Source of the DNA: CAZEVY01 sp964515555
Lineage (GTDB): Bacteria; Acidobacteriota; Terriglobia; Bryobacterales; Bryobacteraceae
Direction: 5' to 3'
Assembly (NCBI GenBank): GCA_964515555.1
Contig: CAZEVY010000012.1
Span: forward strand, 1 to 64,000
DNA: 64,000 bases
Position 1 is the stretch's first letter. Every line of letters begins with the position of its first letter. This document shows positions 1-7,459 of this stretch, in pieces. The notes beneath the pieces are model-generated. The model was not told where the DNA came from. It saw only the letters and a list, made by a program, of their open reading frames with translations, and ran no database searches. The position numbers were made by a program, and so were the translations under genes.

Positions 1-417
1 GTTCTGGATCGTGCCCGCGAGCTTCGCCGGATTCGCCCCCTGCCGCCGCGCCACCATCACGTAGAAGGCCAGCAGAATCGCCGCCGTCGAGTTGATGGTC
101 ATCGACGTCGACACCCGGTCGAGCGCGATGCCTTCGAACAGCCGCTCCATGTCGGCCGGCGACGAGATCGCCACGCCCACGCGCCCCACCTCGCCGCGCG
201 CCAGCGGATGGTCGGAGTCGAATCCCATCTGCGTCGGCAGATCGAAGGCCACCGAGAGGCCGGTGTTGCCCTGCGCCAGCAGATACCGGTACCGCCGATT
301 GCTCTCCTCGGCGCCGCCGAAGCCGGCGTACTGGCGCATCGTCCACAGCCGGTCGCGGTACATGCCCGCGTGGATGCCGCGCGTGTAGGGGAATTCGCCG
401 GGCCGTTCGCCGCTCAT
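1..417 (-). CDS. Methylmalonyl-CoA mutase large-subunit family, N-terminal part
   Basis: This is the first 139 residues of a coenzyme-B12 mutase that interconverts methylmalonyl-CoA and succinyl-CoA, or a close relative acting on a similar acyl-CoA. The frame runs off the left edge of the window. Reading the minus strand from the ATG at 417 gives the family hallmarks in order: PGEFPYTRGIHAGMYRDRLW at the very N-terminus, MRQYAGFGGAEESN, the acyl-CoA pocket stretch LSVAFDLPTQMGFDSDHPLA and then STSMTINSTAA. Family members often have about 20-30 more residues before PGEFPYTRG, so this is a short form. The start is fixed by an ATGA overlap with the stop of the preceding small gene, which suggests translational coupling. 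The B12-binding domain is not visible here. The family call is secure; exact substrate is not. Confidence 0.93.
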   Translation of the reverse strand, partial: MSGERPGEFPYTRGIHAGMYRDRLWTMRQYAGFGGAEESNRRYRYLLAQGNTGLSVAFDLPTQMGFDSDHPLARGEVGRVGVAISSPADMERLFEGIALDRVSTSMTINSTAAILLAFYVMVARRQGANPAKLAGTIQN

Positions 418-692
418 GAGCGCGAAATCTTGCGCGCGCGCCGGAACGAGGAGATCCCGAACCACAGCATCATCAGGATGAACGCTCCCATGACGCCCAG
501 CTTCAGCGTGCTCTCGACGCTGCCATCGTGCTCGCCCACCAGCCGCCGGCTTCCGGCGGCGAACATCAGCGCCAGCACGAAGAACAGGAATCCGACGATC
601 TCGTTCCACAGCACCCGCAGCGGGCGCATGATCTGCGGAACCACGTGACTGGCGAATTTGCGGGCGGTGGAGAACATGCTCGCAAGCTTCAT
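414..692 (-). CDS. Small two-helix membrane protein, unknown function
   Basis: A 92-residue protein of unrecognised family. It has an amphipathic, basic N-terminus (about residues 1-30), a hydrophobic segment at roughly 33-50 (EIVGFLFFVLALMFAAG), a short charged loop, a second hydrophobic segment at roughly 66-83 (LGVMGAFILMMLWFGIS) and a basic C-terminal tail. This predicts a two-helix hairpin in the inner membrane. The ATG at 692 was chosen over upstream in-frame starts because those would run into the divergent YihY gene. Its TGA overlaps the ATG of the methylmalonyl-CoA mutase gene, so the two are probably co-transcribed, but nothing in the sequence links its function to the mutase. Confidence 0.7.
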   Translation of the reverse strand: MKLASMFSTARKFASHVVPQIMRPLRVLWNEIVGFLFFVLALMFAAGSRRLVGEHDGSVESTLKLGVMGAFILMMLWFGISSFRRARKISRS

Positions 693-694
693 CG

Positions 695-700
695 TATCAT
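695..700 (+). promoter_or_regulatory. Candidate -10 box (TATCAT) for the YihY gene
   Basis: TATCAT lies 8 bases before the ATG at 709, inside a 16-base divergent intergenic gap. No good -35 hexamer is visible at the usual distance. It fits the short-leader pattern seen at several other starts in this window. A GGCAGGG stretch directly before the ATG is too close to act well as a Shine-Dalgarno sequence. Confidence 0.4.
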
Positions 701-708
701 CGGCAGGG

Positions 709-1593
709 ATGTTCGATCCGATTCCGCCGCGTCGCCGCCAGACCCTGCGCCGCCTCAAGCCCACCGCGCGCTACGTCATGGAGACCGAGGTCCACGTCTA
801 CGCCTTCTCCATCGCCGCCAACATACTGCTCTCGCTGTTCCCGTTCCTGATCGTCATGGTGTCGCTGTGCCGCTACGTCATTGGCTGGCCGGCGGCCGAG
901 GAGGCCATCTACTTCGCCCTGCGCGAGTATTTTCCCGAGGAGATGGGCGCCTTCATCCAGCGCAACCTGAAGGCGACCGTCGAGAGCCGCGGCCCCTTCC
1001 AGGTGGTCTCGGTGCTGTTGCTGCTGTTCACCGCCAACGGAATCTTCGAGCCGCTCGAAGTGGCGCTCAACCGCGCCTGGGGCATCGCGGCCAACCGCAG
1101 CTACTTCCGCAACCAGCTCGTCAGCCTCGGCCTCATCTTCGCCTGCGGCACCATGGCGCTGTTCTCGATCGTCCTGGCGGCCTCCGGCGGCGCCATGTGG
1201 GCCGGCGGCGGCGACGGCGTCGCGGCGCGCTTCGGCTCGCTGACCGGATTGCTGCTGCTCAAGGTGGCCGCGATTCCCATGTCGATGCTGCTTCTGTTCC
1301 TGATCTACTGGCTGCTGCCGAACGGCAAGATTCCGGCGCGCCGCGTCCTTATGGTGTCGGTGGTCGTCGGCCTGGCGCTGGAGCTGCTCAAGAACGTGAT
1401 GGTGGCGATCTCGCCCTGGCTGCGGGCGAAGCTGGTCCGCGAATACGGGCCGTTCGTCAATTCCGTGACCATCGTCCTGTGGGGGACTCTTGCGGCTATG
1501 GTGATGCTGGCGGGCGCGCAATGGTCGGCGCACGGCGCCAGGGAAGAGGAACTCGCCGCGGCGAGCGAGCCTGCGGCTAACGCTGAGGGATAA
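709..1593 (+). CDS. YihY/BrkB family inner-membrane protein
   Basis: A polytopic membrane protein of the YihY/virulence factor BrkB family, 294 residues from the ATG at 709, near the usual family length of about 280-320. Family marks visible are a first long hydrophobic segment after a basic N-terminus (AANILLSLFPFLIVMVSL), the ALNRAWGI motif in the middle, LPNGKIPARR before the penultimate helices, and YGPFVNSV near the C-terminus. About six transmembrane segments are seen. The old RNase BN assignment for this family is not supported by current knowledge and the real function is unknown; a transport role is often suggested. A TTG 51 bases upstream is in frame but would overlap the divergent gene, so ATG 709 is preferred. 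Confidence 0.88.
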   Translation: MFDPIPPRRRQTLRRLKPTARYVMETEVHVYAFSIAANILLSLFPFLIVMVSLCRYVIGWPAAEEAIYFALREYFPEEMGAFIQRNLKATVESRGPFQVVSVLLLLFTANGIFEPLEVALNRAWGIAANRSYFRNQLVSLGLIFACGTMALFSIVLAASGGAMWAGGGDGVAARFGSLTGLLLLKVAAIPMSMLLLFLIYWLLPNGKIPARRVLMVSVVVGLALELLKNVMVAISPWLRAKLVREYGPFVNSVTIVLWGTLAAMVMLAGAQWSAHGAREEELAAASEPAANAEG

Positions 1594-1606
1594 TGGAATT
1601 GTATCG

Positions 1607-1921
1607 ATGACGCAGCCCCTTCCAGCCGTCGCCGAGGAGTTGGCCGGCCCCGCGCTCGCGCTGCTATGCCGCCGCTACGGCGTCAAGGAACTGTCCCTGT
1701 TTGGCTCCGCTGCTCGTGGTGAATCGGGTCCAGAAAGCGACATCGACCTTCTGGTGGAGTTCGAGGCCGGGGTTCGCATCGGCCTGATTCGTTTCCAGTC
1801 TTTCGCTGAGGAATTGGAAGCGCTCGCCGATCGCAGGATCGACCTCGTTACCAAACGCGGATTGAAACCTTGGGTGCGCTCGCAGGTGCTCAAGGACGCC
1901 CGCGTTATTTGTGCGGCGTGA
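1607..1921 (+). CDS. MNT-type nucleotidyltransferase domain protein
   Basis: A stand-alone minimal nucleotidyltransferase of 104 residues (DNA polymerase beta-like fold). The active-site signature is intact: LFGSAARGESGPESDIDLLV at residues 31-50 gives the GS pair (33-34) and the metal-binding aspartates D45 and D47, with a third acidic candidate in the later RRIDLV strand. Proteins of this size usually pair with a HEPN toxin, which the MNT partner inactivates by AMPylation. No HEPN gene lies on either side: upstream is the YihY gene, and downstream is a non-coding inverted-repeat cassette and an oxidoreductase. It is therefore an orphan here. A GATAAT box overlaps the upstream stop codon region. 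Enzymatic class is confident, biological role is not. Confidence 0.85.
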   Translation: MTQPLPAVAEELAGPALALLCRRYGVKELSLFGSAARGESGPESDIDLLVEFEAGVRIGLIRFQSFAEELEALADRRIDLVTKRGLKPWVRSQVLKDARVICAA

Positions 1922-1926
1922 AATCG

Positions 1927-2068
1927 CCACAGGTGAACTCAGATGAACCCGAGTTCCGATTGCAAGGCCTTTCCCATCTGCGTTGCTCTGAAAACACTTC
2001 GTAAGTGCTTTCATTCTCCAGGGTGGCCCGTCGCGGGCCATGTGTGGTTCATCTGGGTTTATCTGTGG
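1927..2068. repeat. Inverted-repeat cassette with two inner hairpins
   Basis: This lies in the 231-base gap between the MNT gene and the oxidoreductase. The outer arms are 1927-1950 and 2045-2068. The second, reverse-complemented, matches the first at 20 of 24 positions, with the core CCACAG-T-AAC-CAGATGAACC. Each arm is itself built of a degenerate GATGAAC/GATAAAC unit. Between the arms are a hairpin with CACTT/AAGTG arms (1995-2007) and a perfect GGCCCG/CGGGCC hairpin (2025-2039). No convincing coding frame is seen. It resembles a small non-autonomous repeat of the REP/MITE kind; copy number cannot be judged from one window. Confidence 0.6.
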
Positions 2069-2152
2069 CCAAAATCAGCTTCCGGCCCGCGCCCGCGCCG
2101 CCCACCAGGCCCGCCGGAATCACGATAGACTCATAGCAGAAAGGACTCATCC

Positions 2153-3595
2153 ATGCCGAAGGCCAAGAGCATTCCTTCCTTGAATCGCGCGCAACGTGAC
2201 GCCGAGGCGTCCGGTTCCGCGGATTCCCAGGCGAGACCTCTCGGCGTCCTGCGCGCTCCCAACGTCACCCGCCGCGACGTGGTGAAGCTCGCCGGCGCCG
2301 CCGGAGCCGCCGCCGCCGTTACGAAAATGACCGGACCGCGCATCCAGAAAGTCCGCGCCGCCAACAACGTCGTGCAGTACGCCGTCATCGGCACCGGCAG
2401 CCGCGGCACTTATCATATCCGCCACCTCAACGGCATCGACGGCGCCAAATGCGTCGCCGTCTGCGACATCAAGGAAGAAGCCGCGCAGAACGCCTCCAAG
2501 ACCTCCAAGGACAAGCCCCCCACCTTCAAGGACTACCGCGAGGTGCTCGCCCGCAAGGACGTCGATGCGGTCATCATCGCCACGCCCCTGTTCGCCCACT
2601 ACCCGCCCACGCGCGACGCCCTCCTGGCCGGCAAACACGTCTTCTGCGAGAAGAGCCTGGTCTTCAAGCCCGAGGAAGTCCACGGACTCCGCAAGATCGC
2701 CACCGAGCGTCCCAAGCAGGTCCTCCAGACTGGACTCCAGCGCCGCTACAGCAAGTTCTACCAGACCGTGCGCCAGATGATCGAGAAGGGCGTGCTCGGC
2801 CGCGTCACTCACGTGCAGGCCCAGTGGCACCGCAATCCCGGCTGGACCATGCGGCCCGGCGCCTGGCGCCTCTATCGCCAGTACTCCGGCGGCCTGACCG
2901 CCGAGCTCGCCTCCCACCAGATCGACGTGGCCGACTGGATGTTCGGCTCCCACCCCGAGTTCGTCACCGGCGTCGGCGGCAACGACTTCATGAAGGACGG
3001 CCGCGACATCTTCGACAACATCCAGCTCATCTTCAAGTACCCGCAGGGCCAGAAGCTCATCTACACCTCCATCTGCACCAACAAACACCTGCCGCTGTTC
3101 TACAGCCAGCGCACCGAGTTCGGCGAAATCATCATGGGCACCGAGGGCACCGTGCACATCACCGTGGGCGCCGACGAGGAGCCCGCGCTCGCGCTCTGGT
3201 TCTACGAGCCCGGCCCCAAGAAGGCCGGCGAGGCCAAGAAGGAGCCTCCCGCCATCGCCGGCGCCACCCTGGCCGCCACAGGCAAGGGCGGACGCGCCAT
3301 CCCCGTCACGTTCGAGGAGGACGACCCCCGCAAGGAGTCGTCGTTCATCAAGCGCGAGCTGAAGTTCGCCAAGCAGTGGCTCTACCGCAAGGGCGTCATG
3401 GTGCCCGAGGAAGACCGCAATCCCGTCGACGTCCAACTGGAGAGCTTCTTCGACTGCTGCCGCACCGGCGCGCGCCCCAAGGCCGATCTCGAGGTCGGCC
3501 TCGCCGACTCGGTCTCGGTCATCCTCGCCAATCTCGCCATGGACGAGGGCCGCCGCGTCTACTTCAACGAGATCGACAAGATGGGCAAGGCCTAG
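2153..3595 (+). CDS. Tat-exported Gfo/Idh/MocA family oxidoreductase
   Basis: An NAD(P)-dependent oxidoreductase of the Gfo/Idh/MocA family, 480 residues, probably acting on a sugar or cyclitol outside the cytoplasm. The Tat signal is at residues 39-60 (TRRDVVKLAG with a following Ala-rich stretch), preceded by an unusually long N-terminal region of about 38 residues. The Rossmann motif is at 80-85 (GTGSRG). The usual EKP catalytic motif reads EKS at 166-168, keeping the lysine. The C-terminal alpha/beta domain shows GGLTAELASHQIDVADWMFG, typical of the family. AAAGGA 8 bases before the ATG supports this start. Such exported members are common in Acidobacteria and Planctomycetes; the substrate cannot be read from sequence. 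Confidence 0.9.
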   Translation: MPKAKSIPSLNRAQRDAEASGSADSQARPLGVLRAPNVTRRDVVKLAGAAGAAAAVTKMTGPRIQKVRAANNVVQYAVIGTGSRGTYHIRHLNGIDGAKCVAVCDIKEEAAQNASKTSKDKPPTFKDYREVLARKDVDAVIIATPLFAHYPPTRDALLAGKHVFCEKSLVFKPEEVHGLRKIATERPKQVLQTGLQRRYSKFYQTVRQMIEKGVLGRVTHVQAQWHRNPGWTMRPGAWRLYRQYSGGLTAELASHQIDVADWMFGSHPEFVTGVGGNDFMKDGRDIFDNIQLIFKYPQGQKLIYTSICTNKHLPLFYSQRTEFGEIIMGTEGTVHITVGADEEPALALWFYEPGPKKAGEAKKEPPAIAGATLAATGKGGRAIPVTFEEDDPRKESSFIKRELKFAKQWLYRKGVMVPEEDRNPVDVQLESFFDCCRTGARPKADLEVGLADSVSVILANLAMDEGRRVYFNEIDKMGKA

Positions 3596-3608
3596 CCGCC
3601 GCGCCACA

Positions 3609-3709
3609 GAGCCGCGACCATTGGGAGCGGTCCTTGCCGGAGCTTCCTTCCGGCTCCGCGCCGCGTTATCGAGCCGCTACCATGGGGAGCGACCTTGCCC
3701 GAGCTGCCC
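3609..3709 (+). repeat. Decayed tandem duplication of the Fpg-like gene's translation start
   Basis: Two direct copies, 3609-3647 and 3671-3709, start 62 bases apart and match at 33 of 38 aligned positions with one gap. The second copy contains the ribosome-binding region and the first codons of the Fpg-like gene. The first copy also keeps a GGGAGCGG stretch followed by TTG CCG GAG CTT CC, so it too would start Met-Pro-Glu-Leu-Pro, but its TTG at 3634 is 61 bases upstream of the real one and out of frame. The first copy also has the look of a REP-type element (GAGCCGCGACC...GGGAGCGG). Confidence 0.65.
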
Positions 3710-4597
3710 GACATCGCCGTCTACATCGAAGCGCTGGAGTCGCGCATCGCCGGCGAAATCCTCCAGTCGATCCGCCTGGGCAGCCCTTTCCTCGTCCGCA
3801 CCGTCGCCCCGCCCGTCTCCAGCGCGCACGGCCGCCGCGTCCAGCGCCTGCAACGCATCGGCAAGCGCATCGCCATCGGCCTGGAAGGCGGCCTGTGGAT
3901 CGTCCTGCACCTCATGATCGCCGGCCGCATGCACTGGAAGCCGCCGCGCGCGAAACTTCCCGGCAAGCGCGGACTGGCTGCCTTCGACTTCGCCGCCGGA
4001 ACCCTCATCCTCACCGAAGCCGGCAGTCAACGCCGCGCGTCGCTGCATGTGGCCGAGGACGTTGCCGCGCTCCATGCGCTCGACCCCGGCGGCCTGGAGC
4101 CGCTCGACTCTCCACTCGCTTCCTTCGCCGCCGCTCTCACCTCGGAGAATCACACGTTGAAGCGCGCCCTCACCGACCCCCGACTGTTCAGCGGCATCGG
4201 CAACGCCTACTCCGACGAGATTCTGCACCGCGCGCGCCTCTCGCCGGTCGCGCTCACACGCCAACTGTCGGCGGGCGAGATCGAGCGCCTCCACCGCGCC
4301 ACACTCGACACCCTGACATTGTGGACTTCGCGTCTGCGGGAGGAAGCCGCCGGCGCCTTCCCCGAAAAGGTAACCGCCTTCCGCGACGGCATGGCCGTGC
4401 ACGGCCGCTACGGGAAGCCCTGCCTGAACTGCGGCGAAAAGGTCCGGCGCATCCGCTACGCGTCCAATGAAACCAACTACTGCCCGCGCTGCCAGACCGG
4501 CGGCCGCCTGCTCGCCGACCGCGGCCTTTCGCGGCTTCTCAAGCGCGACTGGCCGCGCACGCCCGAGGAGCTCGAGCTGCGCCTCCGGACCTCGTGA
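3695..4597 (+). CDS. Formamidopyrimidine-DNA glycosylase / endonuclease VIII family protein
   Basis: A base-excision repair glycosylase/AP-lyase of the Fpg/Nei family, 300 residues, acting on oxidised bases in DNA. The start is TTG at 3695 because the family needs Pro and Glu directly after the removed Met: the N-terminus reads MPELPD. Also visible are the conserved Lys57 in RIGKRI, the helix-two-turn-helix at about 160-178 (ALTDPRLFSGIGNAYSDEIL, with Asn170), and a C-terminal zinc finger with C243, C246, C263 and C266, followed by TGGR carrying the DNA-binding arginine. All catalytic parts are present. Whether it prefers 8-oxoguanine (MutM-like) or oxidised pyrimidines (Nei-like) is not clear. 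The upstream region is a duplicated copy of its own start. Confidence 0.9.
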   Translation: MPELPDIAVYIEALESRIAGEILQSIRLGSPFLVRTVAPPVSSAHGRRVQRLQRIGKRIAIGLEGGLWIVLHLMIAGRMHWKPPRAKLPGKRGLAAFDFAAGTLILTEAGSQRRASLHVAEDVAALHALDPGGLEPLDSPLASFAAALTSENHTLKRALTDPRLFSGIGNAYSDEILHRARLSPVALTRQLSAGEIERLHRATLDTLTLWTSRLREEAAGAFPEKVTAFRDGMAVHGRYGKPCLNCGEKVRRIRYASNETNYCPRCQTGGRLLADRGLSRLLKRDWPRTPEELELRLRTS

Positions 4598-4607
4598 TCC
4601 GCGCCGG

Positions 4608-5375
4608 TTAATCCTCCAGGCGTAGTGGCGACTCGGTGGCGTGGCCGCGCGCGACGGCCGCCTCAAAACGCGCGAAGCCGCGCGAGGTCTCGCGCCAGTA
4701 GCGGGCAAAGCGCCAGCCGGCGGCGTGAAACACCTTCTCATGCTGCCGCCAGACCAGGAGCGCGGTCGCGCGATAGAGCGCCCGGTGAAGCGCGCCGTGG
4801 AGCGATCGCACGCGGGCGGCGAGCGGCCGGCGCAGCAAGGCCAGGGTGGCCGCCTGGAAGTCCAGGTGCGAGGACTCGTCGCACAGGATGCGCCGGCAGA
4901 TGGCGCGCAGCAGCGGGGATCGCGTGGCGTCGCGCAGGGCTTGGTAGAACGGCATCGCGAGGATCTCGGCGGTGACGAGCACGGCCAGGCAGGTCTCCAA
5001 TCCGGCCAGCTTGCGCAGCGCGCGAAAGACGCGGTCCACCCAGTGGGCCTCCAGCCACGGGATGCCCTCGCGGTCGAGGAAGCGGCCCAGGATGGCGCTA
5101 TGGCGCTGCTCCTCGGCGATGAACAGCCGCAGTGCGTCGAGGAAGCCGGGGGCCGAGGCGACCCGGGGATCGGCGGAGGCTCGGCGCAACAGTCCGCGCC
5201 CGCGCGCCCATTCGCCGAGCTGGAACTGGCGGATGGAGGGCGCCACCGCGCCCAGCTCGGCGCGGCTCAAACGGTAGAGGTCGTCCCAGGGGATCTCGCG
5301 CGGCCGGGGCCGGTTGTCTTGAAAATGGTCGCACCAGTGCCGGTAGGGGGAGGCGATCGCGGTCGCGGCTGGCAT
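4608..5375 (-). CDS. Ferritin-like diiron protein, probable oxygenase
   Basis: A 255-residue, all-helical protein with a four-helix-bundle diiron ligand set: E55 (QLGEWARGRG), E88-E89 and H92 (IAEEQRHS), E137 (LVTAEILA), and E167 with H170 (CDESSHLDF). The pattern of E, EExxH, E, ExxH is that of ferritin-like oxidases and oxygenases rather than storage ferritins. The long helices and the size recall AurF- or desaturase-like enzymes, but no subfamily is recognised and the substrate is unknown. It lies tail-to-tail with the Fpg-like gene, with a 10-base gap. A good promoter sits immediately before the ATG and there is no Shine-Dalgarno sequence, so the mRNA is probably leaderless. Confidence 0.8.
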   Translation of the reverse strand: MPAATAIASPYRHWCDHFQDNRPRPREIPWDDLYRLSRAELGAVAPSIRQFQLGEWARGRGLLRRASADPRVASAPGFLDALRLFIAEEQRHSAILGRFLDREGIPWLEAHWVDRVFRALRKLAGLETCLAVLVTAEILAMPFYQALRDATRSPLLRAICRRILCDESSHLDFQAATLALLRRPLAARVRSLHGALHRALYRATALLVWRQHEKVFHAAGWRFARYWRETSRGFARFEAAVARGHATESPLRLED

Positions 5376-5382
5376 GCCACCA

Positions 5383-5412
5383 ATAGTAAAGTACTCTGCT
5401 ATACAAAGTCAA
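5383..5412 (-). promoter_or_regulatory. Promoter of the ferritin-like gene, leaderless type
   Basis: On the minus strand TTGACT (5412-5407) is followed by an 18-base spacer and TACTAT (5388-5383). The ATG at 5375 comes only 7 bases after the -10 box, so transcription should start at or next to the start codon. The spacer and -10 contain an imperfect inverted repeat (ATAG...CTAT around AAGTACTCTG), which could be an operator. Confidence 0.6.
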
Positions 5413-5520
5413 GCTTTCGCGAGCCGCCCGTGCGCCGGGACGACTAATCTGCTCACCGCTGTTGCCCATTTGCGTGAAAGGTACTCCACGAACGGGACGC
5501 GATCTGCCAATCGGCGCGGA

Positions 5521-6269
<749 letters not shown>

Positions 6270-6273
<4 letters not shown>

Positions 6274-7457
6274 GCCGATGTCGATCTGCTCCCTGAGATT
6301 TCAGCGAGGAAACTCGTACCGCGCTCGATGCGCAGGCCGAAATTCTCCGCCACTGTCTGACCGATGTCCGAAAGCGTGTCGCGCGTTCCGAGCGCGACGC
6401 TCATGCTGCCCGACGGGCTCCACGTCAGCAACGGCACGTACTCGCGGCTGTGGTCGGTCGAGGGCGTCGTCGGGTCGCACCCGTGGTCCGCCGTAAGAAT
6501 CAGCAGGTCCGACGACGCGAGGTTGTCGCACAATGCCGGAATCCAGGCGTCGGCCTCTTCGAGCGCGCGCGCGTAGCCCTCCACGTCGTTGCGGTGCCCG
6601 TACTGCTGGTCGAAGTCGACCAGATTGACCCAGATCAGCCCGTCCGGATTCTCCTTCAGCGACTCGATGGTCTTCGCCATTCCGTCGGCGTTGTCTTTCG
6701 TCTTTTCCGTGTCGGTGATGCCGCGCGAAAGGAACACGTCGGCGATCTTGCCGATGCTGTACACCGGCACCTTCGCGGCCTCCAGCCGGTCGAGCAGCAT
6801 CCCCTGGGGCGGCGGCACCGCGAAGTCCTTGCGTGACGCCGTGCGCGTAAACGAGCCGGGCGACCCGGTGAACGGCCGCGCGATGACGCGGCCCACCTCG
6901 TGTTCGCCGCGCAGAATCTCGCGCGCGATCTCGCACATCCGGTAGAGCTCCCAGAGCGGAATCACCTCTTCGTGCGCGGCGATCTGAAAGACGCTGTCGG
7001 CCGACGTGTAGACGATCGGCGACCCGGTCCGGATGTGCTCCTCGCCGAGCTCCTTGATGATCTCCGTGCCGCTGGCGGCGCGATTGCCGAGCGCGCGCCG
7101 TCCCGACTCGCTCTCGAACCTCTCCATGACTTCCGGCGGAAACCCGCGCGGATACAGTGGAAACGGCTTGTCGAGATGGATGCCGGCCATCTCCCAGTGG
7201 CCGGTAGTCGTGTCCTTGCCGGGCGAGGCCAGCGCGCAGCGCCCGTAGCCTCCCGCCGGATACGGCACCGGCTCCATGTTGGCGATGGCACGAATGTTGG
7301 CGAGCCCCAGCCGCCGCAGGTGCGGGAGGTTGAGGCCGCGCCGCCGCGCGATGTTGCCGAGCGTGTCGCTGCCCGCGTCGCCGTAGGCGGCGGCGTCGGG
7401 CATCTCGCCGATGCCCACGCTATCGAGCACGATCCAGACGATTCTCCGAAATGGCAT
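6270..7457 (-). CDS. deoB: Phosphopentomutase
   Basis: Converts ribose 1-phosphate or deoxyribose 1-phosphate to the 5-phosphate in nucleoside salvage. It is a 395-residue member of the alkaline-phosphatase superfamily. Metal and catalytic motifs are intact: VLDSVGIGEMPDA near the N-terminus (metal-binding Asp), the catalytic-threonine region KDTTTGHWEMAG, NLVDFDQQYGHRNDV, and TADHGCDPTTPSTDHSRE near the C-terminus. A GTG at 7463 overlaps the preceding stop, but the ATG at 7457 has GGAGG 7 bases upstream and matches the usual N-terminus, so it was chosen. No deoC, deoA or deoD is nearby. It is coupled to tpiA downstream. Confidence 0.97.
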
Positions 7458-7459
7458 GC

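Noticed and set aside
1943..2128. A 61-codon open frame in the gap after the MNT gene
   Set aside because: It runs through the inverted-repeat arms and hairpins, has no ribosome site and ends in a Pro/Arg-rich stretch typical of chance frames at this GC content.
2449..4470. A long plus-strand open frame overlapping the oxidoreductase and the Fpg-like gene
   Set aside because: It is extremely Arg/Pro/His-rich and is a frame-shadow of two genes with strong family motifs.
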